Positions 18,319-27,468 of a DNA stretch of 64,000 nt are shown here, in pieces (within the stretch, counting starts at the first letter, position 1; every line of letters starts with the position of its first letter). The translations under genes were made by a program, and so were the position numbers. The notes under the pieces were generated by a model. It searched no databases. It was not told where the DNA came from and worked only from the letters and a program-made list of their open reading frames with translations. This DNA comes from JASLDZ01 sp965199975 (GTDB lineage Bacteria > Pseudomonadota > Alphaproteobacteria > Caulobacterales > Caulobacteraceae). The stretch spans positions 2,914,001 through 2,978,000 of the forward strand of contig OZ241340.1 in the NCBI GenBank assembly GCA_965199975.1, read 5' to 3'.

Positions 18319-18477
18319 GCGCCCGGTTCCCCACGTGTCTCGACCCACCCTGGCGCGGGAGACGCAGCGCTGCAACCGGGGCACGGCCAAGCGCCCGCTT
18401 GACTCCGGAAGCGAGACGTTAACCACGATGAGTCGAAGTCATGCGGGGGCGCCGAGGCCCCGTCGCCGAGCGCCTCC

Positions 18478-19269
18478 ATGCCGTTGACCGTCCCTTCCCT
18501 GTCAAACCCGCGCGCCCTCGCCGGCGTGGCGATGGCGGGGATCTGCACGGGGCTGGCGCTAGGCGGCGCGGTAGCGCTGGGCACGCGCGGGGCGGGCGCA
18601 GGTGGACCGGGGGCCTCCACCCCAGCCGGCGCCATCCGCCAAGCGTTCGAGAGCACCGCGCCGGCGCTGCGTCCGCGCTCCACGCCGAGCTTCTCGTGGG
18701 CCTTCCTCTTGCCGAGGCCGCCGTTGCGGCTTGCCGCCACCGGGCACGACCTCGGCTGCCTGACCGACGCCATCTACTACGAGGCCCGCGGCGAGCCGGT
18801 GGAGGGGCAGGAGGCGGTGGCGCAGGTCGTGCTTAACCGCACGAGGAAGCCGGGCTTCCCCAAGTCGGTGTGCGGCGTGGTGTTCCAGCGGGCAGGCCGC
18901 GCCTGCCAGTTCTCCTTCGCCTGCAACGGATCGATCACCGCCCGGCGCGACGCCGCCGCCTGGTCGCGCGCCCAGCGCGTGGCGACGCGGGCGCTGGGCG
19001 GCTACCAGCTCGCCGAGATCGGCGGCGCGACACATTTCCACGTGGTGGGGCTGCAGGTGGACTGGGGAGGCGGCCTGCTGCAGGTGGCGCGCATCGGCGC
19101 ACACGTGTTCTACGGCTTCGGACACCCGCGGGGTGTGAGCGCACGCAGCGCTGCGCAACCCGTGTTGACGTCGGCGGTGCTGAAGCTTCCAACTGAGGTA
19201 GCCGCGCCGAAGGTCGAGACGCCCGCGGTGGTCACGCCTGCACCTTTGGCGCCCTTACCTTCCGCCTGA
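18478..19269 (+). CDS. Cell wall hydrolase, SleB type
   Basis: Predicted peptidoglycan hydrolase of the SleB/Hydrolase_2 family. The protein has an N-terminal membrane-spanning stretch (GVAMAGICTGLALGGAVAL) and then a Pro/Ser-rich linker. The catalytic domain runs from LGCLTDAIYYEARGEP (with the catalytic Glu of YYEARGE) through AQVVLNRTRKPGFPKSVCGVVFQ and CQFSFACNG to GATHFHVVGLQVDW. All blocks of the domain are present. The C-terminal ~60 residues are a Val/Ala/Pro-rich tail. In non-spore-formers such enzymes remodel the wall during growth or division. Confidence 0.9.
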   Translation: MPLTVPSLSNPRALAGVAMAGICTGLALGGAVALGTRGAGAGGPGASTPAGAIRQAFESTAPALRPRSTPSFSWAFLLPRPPLRLAATGHDLGCLTDAIYYEARGEPVEGQEAVAQVVLNRTRKPGFPKSVCGVVFQRAGRACQFSFACNGSITARRDAAAWSRAQRVATRALGGYQLAEIGGATHFHVVGLQVDWGGGLLQVARIGAHVFYGFGHPRGVSARSAAQPVLTSAVLKLPTEVAAPKVETPAVVTPAPLAPLPSA

Positions 19270-19282
19270 TCACCCACGTCCA

Positions 19283-19489
19283 TCAGCTCTTGGTGACGGG
19301 GTCGTGCGTGTGATGCGAGTCGAGTTCGCCGCCGCCGCCCGAGACGTGTGAGCGCTCGTCGCTGTGCGGGCCGGGCTCGATCGGCGGATCGCCATCCTCG
19401 TGCGGCGGCTCGGCCCCCGGCTTCCTGGCGTTCTGCTCGGACGAGCCGGGGCCGCCCCATTCGCGCGAGTTCGGGTGCTTTTCGGCCAT
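19283..19489 (-). CDS. Small hydrophilic protein, Gly/Pro/His-rich
   Basis: A 68-residue protein without signal peptide or membrane segment, rich in Gly, Pro, Glu, Ser and His (EWGGPGSSEQNARKPGAEPP, then HSDERSHVSGGGGE). No domain is recognised. Its start lies 3 bp downstream of the stop of the small protein at 19493, so the two are very likely transcribed together. The composition suggests a disordered stress-type protein; that is inference. Confidence 0.55.
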   Translation of the reverse strand: MAEKHPNSREWGGPGSSEQNARKPGAEPPHEDGDPPIEPGPHSDERSHVSGGGGELDSHHTHDPVTKS

Positions 19490-19492
19490 GAT

Positions 19493-19687
19493 TCAGCGGT
19501 CCTGGGTGCGCAGGTGGGGCGTGAAGTTCTGCGTGCGGTCGCCCGCTTCGCCCTCCTCCTTGAGGTTCACGTCGGCTGTGCCTCCGGCGGGATCGCGCGC
19601 CACATCCGGCTTGGCGATGGACGGCTGCGTCTCGCCCTCGACCTTGTCGCTCTGCTGGTCAGGGGGGATGGGCGGGGCGTGGGCCAT
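19493..19687 (-). CDS. Small hydrophilic protein, putative general-stress protein
   Basis: A 64-residue protein (begins MAHAPPIPPDQQSDKVEGE) that is Pro/Asp/Glu/Gln-rich with no hydrophobic segment. It has a very good ribosome binding site (AAGGAG, 8 bases before ATG) and a candidate EcfG promoter 31 bp before its start. It is followed directly by the 68-residue gene. Short proteins with the MAHAPPIP-like beginning recur, as I recall, in Caulobacterales, with unknown function. Confidence 0.65.
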   Translation of the reverse strand: MAHAPPIPPDQQSDKVEGETQPSIAKPDVARDPAGGTADVNLKEEGEAGDRTQNFTPHLRTQDR

Positions 19688-19717
19688 GGCGGAACTCCTT
19701 GCGGGGATGGGAAATCC

Positions 19718-19742
19718 AACCCGCCGGCGGCGCCCCGGTTCC
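19718..19742 (-). promoter_or_regulatory. Candidate EcfG promoter
   Basis: On the minus strand GGAAC (plus 19738-19742), a 16-bp spacer and GGTT (plus 19718-19721), 31 bp before the ATG at 19687. This matches the alphaproteobacterial general-stress promoter form GGAAC-N16/17-NGTT. It lies immediately beyond the nadC stop codon. Confidence 0.4.
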
Positions 19743-19744
19743 GG

Positions 19745-20611
19745 TCAGCCAACCACGTCGGGCCCCAGGTCGAGCCCAAGGTCGAGCACGGGAGCGGAGT
19801 GGGTGAGGGCGCCTACCGAGACGGCGTCGACGCCCGTCTCGGCGATGGCGCGCACGCTCTCCAGCGTGACCCCGCCGGACGCCTCGAGCCGCACGCGCCC
19901 GGCGGTGCGGCGCACGGCCTCGCGCAGGTCGGCGAGGGCGAAGTTGTCGAGCATCACCACCGTGGGCGCGCCGGCCAGGGCGTCGTCCAGCTGGTCGACG
20001 CGGTCGATCTCCACCTCGATCGGCGTCAGCCAACCTGCGACGGCGCGGGCCCGGCGCAGCGCCTCGGCCACGCCGCCGCAGGCCGCCACGTGGTTGTCCT
20101 TGATGAGGATGGCGTCGTCGAGGCCGAAGCGGTGGTTAAGGCCGCCGCCGCAGCGCACCGCGTACTTCTCCAGGGTGCGCAGGCCGGGCGTGGTCTTGCG
20201 GGTGTCGGCGATGCGCACGCCGGTCCCCTCGATGGCGCGGACGTAGGCGCGCGTCAGGGTCGCGACGCCGCACAGTCGGCCCATGAGGTTGAGCGCGGTC
20301 CGCTCTGCGCTCAGGAGGGCGCGGGCGTTCCCGGCGATGCGCGCCACCGCGCCGCCCGCTTCCACATCGTCGCCATCGGCCAGGACCGCGTCGAGCGTCG
20401 CCTGCGGGTCCAGCGCGTGCATGGCCAGCCGCGCGCAGGCCAGGCCGGCGATGCGGCCGGGGCGACGAGAGACGATCACCGCCTCCAGCCGGGCGTCGGC
20501 GTCAAGCAGGGCGGCGGTGACGTCGCCCGCGCGGCCGAGGTCCTCGCGCAGCGCCGCCTCCACCACGGGGGCGACGAGGAGATCGGGCGGAGCCTGCAGG
20601 TCGAGGCTCAT
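19745..20611 (-). CDS. nadC: Nicotinate-nucleotide pyrophosphorylase (quinolinate phosphoribosyltransferase)
   Basis: Last enzyme of the aspartate-to-NaMN route: quinolinate plus PRPP gives nicotinate mononucleotide and CO2. The 288-residue protein carries the expected blocks: EDLGRAGDVTAAL, ERTALNLMGRLCGVATLT, RIADTRKTTPGLR, YAVRCGGGLNHRFGL, ILIKDNHVA, IEVEIDRVDQ and VMLDNF, then LEASGGVTLESVRAIAETGVD for PRPP binding. The start overlaps the nadB stop by 4 bp (ATGA), so it is the third gene of a nadA-nadB-nadC operon. Confidence 0.96.
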   Translation of the reverse strand: MSLDLQAPPDLLVAPVVEAALREDLGRAGDVTAALLDADARLEAVIVSRRPGRIAGLACARLAMHALDPQATLDAVLADGDDVEAGGAVARIAGNARALLSAERTALNLMGRLCGVATLTRAYVRAIEGTGVRIADTRKTTPGLRTLEKYAVRCGGGLNHRFGLDDAILIKDNHVAACGGVAEALRRARAVAGWLTPIEVEIDRVDQLDDALAGAPTVVMLDNFALADLREAVRRTAGRVRLEASGGVTLESVRAIAETGVDAVSVGALTHSAPVLDLGLDLGPDVVG

Positions 20612-22164
20612 GCCGCCCGCGCCTGCGTCGACGCCCCCACGGGGGTCGCGCGCGCGCCATCGGCCGACAACTGCACGCAGGTGCGGCGCGCCTCGGCCGC
20701 CATCGCCGGATAGTCGCTGCGCCAGTGCGCGCCGCGGCTCTCGCGCCGGTCGAGCGCGGCCTGGGCGACGAGGCGGGCCGCGGCGAGGGTGGGCGCCGCG
20801 CCGTGCTCCGCCTGCAGCACGTCCACCTCATCCACCAGCGCGCCGAGCCCCGCCGCGTCGCGGATCACGCCGGCGTGGCGACCCATAGCCCGCCGCAGCC
20901 GGGCCAGCGCCCGCGCGGGCAGGTCGGGCGCCGCGGGCGCGGGCTCGGGAACCGACCCCGGTGCCATTGCTGTAGCAGCCATGCGGCCGGCCCGGGCGCC
21001 GAACACCAGCGCCTCCAGGAGGCTGTTGGACGCCAGGCGGTTGGCGCCGTGCACGCCGGTCGCCGCCACCTCGCCCGCCGCCCACAGGCCGGGCAGCGAG
21101 GTCGCGCCGTCGAGCCCGGCCTCCACCCCGCCCATGTGGTAGTGCGCCGCGGGCGCCACCGGGATGGGCGCGAGGCGCGGATCGACGCCCGCGCCCATGC
21201 AGGCGGCGAACACCGTCGGAAAGGCGCGGGGAAACTCAGCCCCCACCACCTCGCGCGCATCCAGGAAGGCGCCGCGGCCGGCGGCGCGCTCGGCGTGGAT
21301 GGCGCGGGCCACCACGTCGCGCGGGGCCAGCTCGGCGCGCGGATCGTAGTCGGCCATGAAGGCGCGGCCCGCGGCGTCGACCAGCCGCGCGCCCTCGCCG
21401 CGCAGCGCCTCGGTGGCCAAGGGCGCGGGGTCGAGGCCGATGTCGATGGCGGTAGGGTGGAACTGCACGAATTCGGGGTCGGCGATCACCGCCCCCGCCA
21501 GCGCCGCTAGGCCCAGCCCCTCGCCGCGCACCGCCGAGGGATCGGTGGTCTCGGCGTAGAGGCCACCCAGGCCGCCGGTGGCCAGCACCACGGCGGCGGC
21601 CGTCACCTCCACCAGCCGCCCTCCGCGCGCGACCAGGGCGCCGCGCACCCGGCCCGAGGCGTCCTGCAGCAGGCGTCGGGCGCGCGCGTCGGTCCACACC
21701 TCGATGGAGCGCGACGCCAGCGCCGCGGCGGCCACGGCGCGCATGATCTCGCGCCCCGCCCGGTCGCCGCCGACGCGGGCGACGCGGGGGCGGGCGTGGG
21801 CGGCCTCCAGGCTCTGCACGAAGCCGCCCGCGCCATCGCGGTCGAACGGCGCACCCAGCGCCGCCAGCGCGCGCACGGCGCCGGGCCCGGCTTCGGTGAG
21901 GACGCGCGCCGCCGCGGGGTCGACCAGGCCGGCTCCAGCCGCCTCGGTGTCGGCGGCGTGCAGGGCGGGGCTGTCGTCCGCGCCCAGCGCCACCGCCACG
22001 CCGCCCTGCGCCCAGGCGGAGGCGCAGGCTTCGCCGAGCGGCGCGGGCGAGATCACCAGCGCCCTGCGCGGCGCCGCAGCGAGGGCGGCGGAGAGCCCGG
22101 CCAGGCCCGCGCCTATCACCAGCACGCCGTCGTGGGCGATCCGCTCGATGCGGGGCTCGGCCAT
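20608..22164 (-). CDS. nadB: L-aspartate oxidase
   Basis: FAD enzyme oxidising L-aspartate to iminoaspartate, the substrate of NadA. The 518-residue protein has the FAD-binding VIGAGLAGLSAALAA near residue 15, SAWAQGGVAVALG, the substrate-region HAADTEAAGAGLVD, FVQFHPTAIDIG, AAHYHMGGVEAGLDG, and the second dinucleotide-binding block GLWAAGEVAATGVHGANRLASNSLLEALVFG. The C-terminal helical domain ends with RESRGAHWRSDYP. The start 6 bp from the nadA stop is preferred because an upstream part of the same frame is not homologous. Unlike enteric NadB the N-terminus carries a short extension only. Confidence 0.96.
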   Translation of the reverse strand: MAEPRIERIAHDGVLVIGAGLAGLSAALAAAPRRALVISPAPLGEACASAWAQGGVAVALGADDSPALHAADTEAAGAGLVDPAAARVLTEAGPGAVRALAALGAPFDRDGAGGFVQSLEAAHARPRVARVGGDRAGREIMRAVAAAALASRSIEVWTDARARRLLQDASGRVRGALVARGGRLVEVTAAAVVLATGGLGGLYAETTDPSAVRGEGLGLAALAGAVIADPEFVQFHPTAIDIGLDPAPLATEALRGEGARLVDAAGRAFMADYDPRAELAPRDVVARAIHAERAAGRGAFLDAREVVGAEFPRAFPTVFAACMGAGVDPRLAPIPVAPAAHYHMGGVEAGLDGATSLPGLWAAGEVAATGVHGANRLASNSLLEALVFGARAGRMAATAMAPGSVPEPAPAAPDLPARALARLRRAMGRHAGVIRDAAGLGALVDEVDVLQAEHGAAPTLAAARLVAQAALDRRESRGAHWRSDYPAMAAEARRTCVQLSADGARATPVGASTQARAA

Positions 22165-22169
22165 GGCGC

Positions 22170-23279
22170 TCAGATCAGCTCCACGTCGACGTGGTGGCGC
22201 GCCTTGACCAAGTCGTAGCGCGCCGGGACGGCAGGGGGCGGCAGGTCGACCATGCGCTGCACCGCCGACCGCGCCCGCTCGGCGACGGTGGGGTCCACCG
22301 TCACCTCGTACCGGTCGAGCAGGAGGCAGTCGCGGATGTTCTCCAGCGTGATGCGCTTCATGTAGGGGCACAGGTTGCAGGGGCGCACGAACAGCGTGCC
22401 CGGCGCCTCGGCGGCCACGTTGTCGGCCATCGAGCACTCGGTGATCAGCACCACCTGGCGCGGCTTGCGGGTTAGCACGTAGTCGCTCATCGCCGCGGTG
22501 GAGCCGGCGAAGTCGGCGGCCTCGATCACCTCGGGCGGGCACTCGGGGTGGGCGAGCACCTGCGCGTCGGGATAGGCCTCGCGCATCTCGGCGATGTCGG
22601 CGGCGGTGAAGCGCTCGTGCACCTCGCAGCGGCCGCGCCAGGCGACGATCTTGACGGAGGTCTGGCGCGCCACGTTCTTGGCCAGGAACTCGTCTGGGAT
22701 CAGGATCACCCGGTCGGTTCCCCACTCGGCGGCGGCGGCCTCCACCACCTGCACGGCGTTGGCGCTGGTGCAGCAGATGTCGGTCTCGGCCTTCACCTCG
22801 GCTGTGGTGTTGACGTAGGTGACCACCGGCACGCCCGGATAGCGCGCCTTGATCATCCGCACGTCCTCGCCCGTGATCGACGACGCCAACGAGCAGCCGG
22901 CGCGCAGGTCGGGGATCAGCACGCGCTTCGCCGGCGAGAGGATTTTCGACGTCTCGGCCATGAAGTGCACGCCCGCCTGCACGATCACCGGCGCGTCGCT
23001 GCGGGCGGCCTCCTTGGCCAGCGCCAGGCTGTCGCCTACGAAGTCGCCTACGCCGTGGAAGATCTCGGGCGTCATGTAGTTGTGGGCGAGGATCACCGCG
23101 CCGCGCGCCGCCTTCAGCGCGTTGATTTCGGCGATGAGCGGGGCCTGCAGGCGCCATTCCAGCGGCGAGACCAGATCGCCCAGCTTGTCGTGCACAGCCG
23201 CGGTCGCCGCCGCGACGGCGGGGCTCCATGCGAAGGGGGCGGCGGGGCGGTCGAGAAGCAGCGAACCGTCGGCGGGCAT
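22170..23279 (-). CDS. nadA: Quinolinate synthase
   Basis: [4Fe-4S] enzyme that condenses iminoaspartate with dihydroxyacetone phosphate to quinolinate. The 369-residue protein shows the three internally repeated domains with cluster ligands at Cys129 (RAGCSLASS), Cys218 (WRGRCEVHERF) and one of Cys301/Cys304 (PCNLCPYMKRITLENI). Other blocks are ILAHNYMTPEIFHGVGDFVGDS, TYVNTTAEVKAETDICCTSANA and HPECPPEVIEAADFAGSTAAM. It is the first gene of nadABC. Two similar palindromes upstream at 23294 and 23361 are likely operators for NAD-level control. Confidence 0.96.
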   Translation of the reverse strand: MPADGSLLLDRPAAPFAWSPAVAAATAAVHDKLGDLVSPLEWRLQAPLIAEINALKAARGAVILAHNYMTPEIFHGVGDFVGDSLALAKEAARSDAPVIVQAGVHFMAETSKILSPAKRVLIPDLRAGCSLASSITGEDVRMIKARYPGVPVVTYVNTTAEVKAETDICCTSANAVQVVEAAAAEWGTDRVILIPDEFLAKNVARQTSVKIVAWRGRCEVHERFTAADIAEMREAYPDAQVLAHPECPPEVIEAADFAGSTAAMSDYVLTRKPRQVVLITECSMADNVAAEAPGTLFVRPCNLCPYMKRITLENIRDCLLLDRYEVTVDPTVAERARSAVQRMVDLPPPAVPARYDLVKARHHVDVELI

Positions 23280-23293
23280 GGGCGATCTCCGAT

Positions 23294-23310
23294 ATGCTCA
23301 AACTGAGCAT
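23294..23310 (-). promoter_or_regulatory. Operator-like palindrome upstream of nadA (proximal)
   Basis: Perfect 17-bp inverted repeat, atgctca-aac-tgagcat, 15 bp before the nadA start. The same half-site sequence recurs in the distal palindrome 71 bp further upstream (centre to centre). Alphaproteobacterial NAD operons are commonly repressed by NadQ or NrtR, so a site for such a regulator is the natural reading. No regulator gene lies in the window. Confidence 0.6.
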
Positions 23311-23360
23311 TTCAGCGGCGAAGCGACCGCCGCGGAGCGTGAGCAGCTCCGTGGCGACCA

Positions 23361-23385
23361 CCTTATGCTTTCAATGAGCATAAGG
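23361..23385 (-). promoter_or_regulatory. Operator-like palindrome upstream of nadA (distal)
   Basis: Inverted repeat with 9-bp perfect arms, ccttatgct and agcataagg, around a 7-base centre. Its core (23365-23381) aligns base for base with the proximal site as atgct-N3-a-N-tgagcat. Two sites at this spacing suggest cooperative binding or a site overlapping each of -35/-10 and the start region. Confidence 0.6.
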
Positions 23386-23459
23386 TGCGATGAACATAGG
23401 CGCAGGGGGGCGGGGCGGCAAGACGCGATCGTCGCCCCGCCGTCACAATGGCGCGAGCC

Positions 23460-24212
23460 TCAGGCGCGGGCGCGGGCCCGAGCGGCGGCGAGGTCGGCGG
23501 GGGTGTCGACGGAGAGCGGCGCCTCGGCGACGACGACCGCCCACATGCGCAGGCCCAGCTCCAGCGCCCGCAGCTGCTCGAGCTTCTCGCGGCGTTCCAG
23601 CGGCGAAGGCGGAGCGGCGGTGAAACGCTCCAGCGCGGCGCGGCGGTAGCCATAGAGGCCGACGTGGCGCCACACCGGCCCCTCGCCGTAGAGGCGCGAG
23701 CGGGTGAAGTAGAGGGCGCGGCCCCGCACGCCCCGATCCGCGCCCGGTTCCGCGCCTTCCGGAAAGGCGCACACCGCCTTGACCACGTCGGCGTTGTCGC
23801 GGTCGGCGGGCGAGGCCTCGGGCGCCACCACCGTGGAGATGTCGCAGGCCGGCTCGTCGGCGAGGAGCGCCGCGCAGGCGGCCACCGCCTCGGGCGCCAG
23901 GAAGGGCATGTCGCCCTGCAGGTTGAGCACCGCCTCATGGGCGCCTGCGGGATCGAGTTCGCGAAGGGCCGCCATGATGCGGTCCGAGCCCGAAGGCAGA
24001 TCGGGATTGGTCAGCACGGCGCGGCCGCCGGCGGCGCTCACCGCCTCGGCGATCTCGCGGTCGCCCGCGGCCACCGCGACGGGGCCAGCCTCGGCCGCTT
24101 CGGCGGCCCGCAGCACGCGCACGATCATGGGCTGGCCGCCGATGTCGGCCAGGGGCTTTCCCGGCAGGCGCGTGGCGGCCATCCGCGCGGGGATGAGAAT
24201 CAAAGGGGTCAC
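23460..24212 (-). CDS. kdsB: 3-deoxy-manno-octulosonate cytidylyltransferase
   Basis: Activates Kdo as CMP-Kdo for lipopolysaccharide core synthesis in the cytoplasm. The 250-residue protein has the nucleotide-binding start LILIPARMAATRLPGKPL, PDLPSGSDRIMAAL, LNLQGDMPFL (metal-binding Asp) and RHVGLYGYRRAALERF, then EKLEQLRALELGLRMWAVVV. All match KdsB. It is transcribed away from the downstream cytochrome gene, with 153 bp between the starts, and toward nadA, leaving a 180-bp gap that holds the nadA operators. Confidence 0.95.
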   Translation of the reverse strand: MTPLILIPARMAATRLPGKPLADIGGQPMIVRVLRAAEAAEAGPVAVAAGDREIAEAVSAAGGRAVLTNPDLPSGSDRIMAALRELDPAGAHEAVLNLQGDMPFLAPEAVAACAALLADEPACDISTVVAPEASPADRDNADVVKAVCAFPEGAEPGADRGVRGRALYFTRSRLYGEGPVWRHVGLYGYRRAALERFTAAPPSPLERREKLEQLRALELGLRMWAVVVAEAPLSVDTPADLAAARARARA

Positions 24213-24365
24213 TTGGGGCGCGGACTCCAGGCGGCGCAGCCGGTTGCGCAGGGGGCGCTAGCGTGTAGAAGACGGCCCACGCAAGCCTGGGGGCGGCGCG
24301 CGGCCATCGCGGAGCCGACGCCCGATGAGCCTGCGCCTCCTGACGATTCGGCGCTCAAGGGCGAC

Positions 24366-25142
24366 ATGCACGACGACCTCCGCTGGAACAAGCTGTTCGG
24401 GGCGATCCTGGGCACGGCGCTCTTCATGATGCTGCTGGGCGTCGGCACGCAGATGTTCTTCACCGTCAAGCCGCCGGCCAAGGCGGGGGACGTGATCGCC
24501 ATCCAGGAAACCGCCACCGACGGCGGCGACGCCAAGCCCGACGTGCCGCCCGACTGGGGCACGGTGCTGAAGACCGCTGACGTCAGCGCCGGCCAGACCG
24601 TCTCGACCAAGTGCCAGAGCTGCCACAACTTCGCCAACGGCGGCCCGAACCAGACCGGCCCCAATCTCTGGGGCGTGATCGGCCGCCCGCCGGGCACCCA
24701 TGCGGGGTTCGCCTACAGCTCGGCCATGCAGGATTTCGGCAAGAAAACGCCGGTGTGGGACTATAACCACATCTACATGTTCCTGGCCGGCCCTCAGAAT
24801 TATATATCGGGCACGAAGATGAGCTTCGTAGGATTGAAGAAGCCGGAAGACCGCATCAACGTCATCGCTTGGCTGCGCCAGCAGAGCTCCAGCCCCGTGG
24901 CCATCCCCGCGCCCAACCCCGCCGCCCAGACCGACGCGGCGGCCGCGGCCGGTAAGGGCCCCAAGGGCGCGACCGGCAACGACGTCGCCAAGACGCCCGG
25001 CGCCGGGGCCAAACAGCCCGTCGCGGTAAGTGGCCGCGAGCCGACCGCCGAACAGAGCTCGACACAGGTGGCGCCGACGAGTGGCGCGGCCGGCGTGGCG
25101 CCGACCATGAACAGCAACCCCGGCAACGGCGGCGGTCACTGA
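24366..25142 (+). CDS. Membrane-anchored cytochrome c with long C-terminal tail
   Basis: A class I c-type cytochrome on the periplasmic face of the inner membrane, probably carrying electrons to a terminal oxidase (CycM/c552-like). One N-terminal anchor (KLFGAILGTALFMMLLGVG) is followed by a domain with the heme motif CQSCH (Cys83, Cys86, His87), GPNLWGVIGRPPGTHAGFAYS, and the methionine ligand in GTKMSFVGLKKPEDR. Residues after about 170 are an Ala/Pro/Gly/Asn-rich low-complexity tail of roughly 90 residues, which is unusual. The kdsB-cytochrome neighbourhood is common in alphaproteobacteria. The ATG at 24366 is preferred over upstream codons with no family similarity. Confidence 0.9.
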   Translation: MHDDLRWNKLFGAILGTALFMMLLGVGTQMFFTVKPPAKAGDVIAIQETATDGGDAKPDVPPDWGTVLKTADVSAGQTVSTKCQSCHNFANGGPNQTGPNLWGVIGRPPGTHAGFAYSSAMQDFGKKTPVWDYNHIYMFLAGPQNYISGTKMSFVGLKKPEDRINVIAWLRQQSSSPVAIPAPNPAAQTDAAAAAGKGPKGATGNDVAKTPGAGAKQPVAVSGREPTAEQSSTQVAPTSGAAGVAPTMNSNPGNGGGH

Positions 25143-25172
25143 GCCGCCGCCCGGGCTGCTAAGCCATCGGGC

Positions 25173-25982
25173 TCAGACGCGCCGCAGTTCGGCCTCGCCG
25201 CCGCTGGCCGCGGCGATGCGCGCGGCGGCCGCGTCCAGCGGCTCGACGGCCACGGCCATGTGGTGGGCGTTGGCGTGGAGCAGGCGCCCGGCGTCGAGCA
25301 TGACCGCCACGTGCCCCCGCCAGAACGCCAGGTCGCCGCGGCGCGCTTCGGCCTTGGCGACCGGCCGCCCCATGCGCCGCTGGTCGCCGCTGTCGCGCGG
25401 GCACCCGCGACCGCAGGCGTAGAAGGCCTGTTGCACGAGGCCCGAACAGTCTAGCCCCAAGCTGTCGCGCCCGCCCCAGCGGTAGGGCGCGCCGAGGAAG
25501 CGCTCGGCCATGCCCGCGATGTCCGACGCGAAGGCGGCGCCGATGGGGGCGGTGTGGGCCGACCATACCCAGCCCCCGGCCGCAGCGACGAATCCGTCCT
25601 GCGCTTCGCGGGTCGCCAACAGCGCGTTCATGGAGACAAGGCCCAGGGGCGCCGACTTCAGGTGCGGGCGCGAGAACACGTAGGTGCGCAGCGCCGTCAC
25701 CCTGCGATCGGGCGCGGGCCCAGCCGGCGCCAGCGCCTGGGCGCGCACCCAGCCGACGTAGCCGTCGCGCCCCGCCCGCCCGTAGGTCCAGCCCTCGCGC
25801 TCGCCCAGCACCGCGAACGACTCGCCGTGCAGCAGCTGGTCGACCTGCGCGGCGGCCGCATCTGGCGCGCTGAGCAGCGGCGCCTCCCAGGCCGAGCACA
25901 CCCGCGGATCGGGTGCGAGATAGCGCGTGGCCGGCTCGACGCCTTCGAGATCGGCGAAGGCGACGCCGTCGAAGGGCGTCAT
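25173..25982 (-). CDS. NlpC/P60 family cysteine peptidase with SH3-like domain
   Basis: Predicted gamma-D-glutamyl dipeptidyl endopeptidase acting on peptidoglycan peptides. The N-terminal half looks like bacterial SH3 modules (LHGESFAVLGEREGWTYGRAGRDGYVGWV). The catalytic domain has the nucleophile in LDCSGLVQQAF (Cys179), His224 in RGHVAVML and the third polar residue His236 in LLHANAH, with GAPYRWGGRDSLGLDC before the Cys. No signal peptide is evident, so it may be cytoplasmic and recycle muropeptides. It starts 2 bp after the M17 aminopeptidase stop, a pairing that fits sequential breakdown of peptides. Confidence 0.9.
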   Translation of the reverse strand: MTPFDGVAFADLEGVEPATRYLAPDPRVCSAWEAPLLSAPDAAAAQVDQLLHGESFAVLGEREGWTYGRAGRDGYVGWVRAQALAPAGPAPDRRVTALRTYVFSRPHLKSAPLGLVSMNALLATREAQDGFVAAAGGWVWSAHTAPIGAAFASDIAGMAERFLGAPYRWGGRDSLGLDCSGLVQQAFYACGRGCPRDSGDQRRMGRPVAKAEARRGDLAFWRGHVAVMLDAGRLLHANAHHMAVAVEPLDAAAARIAAASGGEAELRRV

Positions 25983-25984
25983 GG

Positions 25985-27394
<1,410 letters not shown>

Positions 27395-27468
27395 GCTTAA
27401 CGGTTCGTTGAACGGGAGGGCGGATAGCTGGAGGCGACCGCCCCTCTCCGTCCGCGAGCGCCTCCGTC

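Noticed and set aside
24258..25139. Minus-strand 293-codon frame opposite the cytochrome gene
   Set aside because: Antisense to a clear cytochrome c with heme and Met ligands; no domain.
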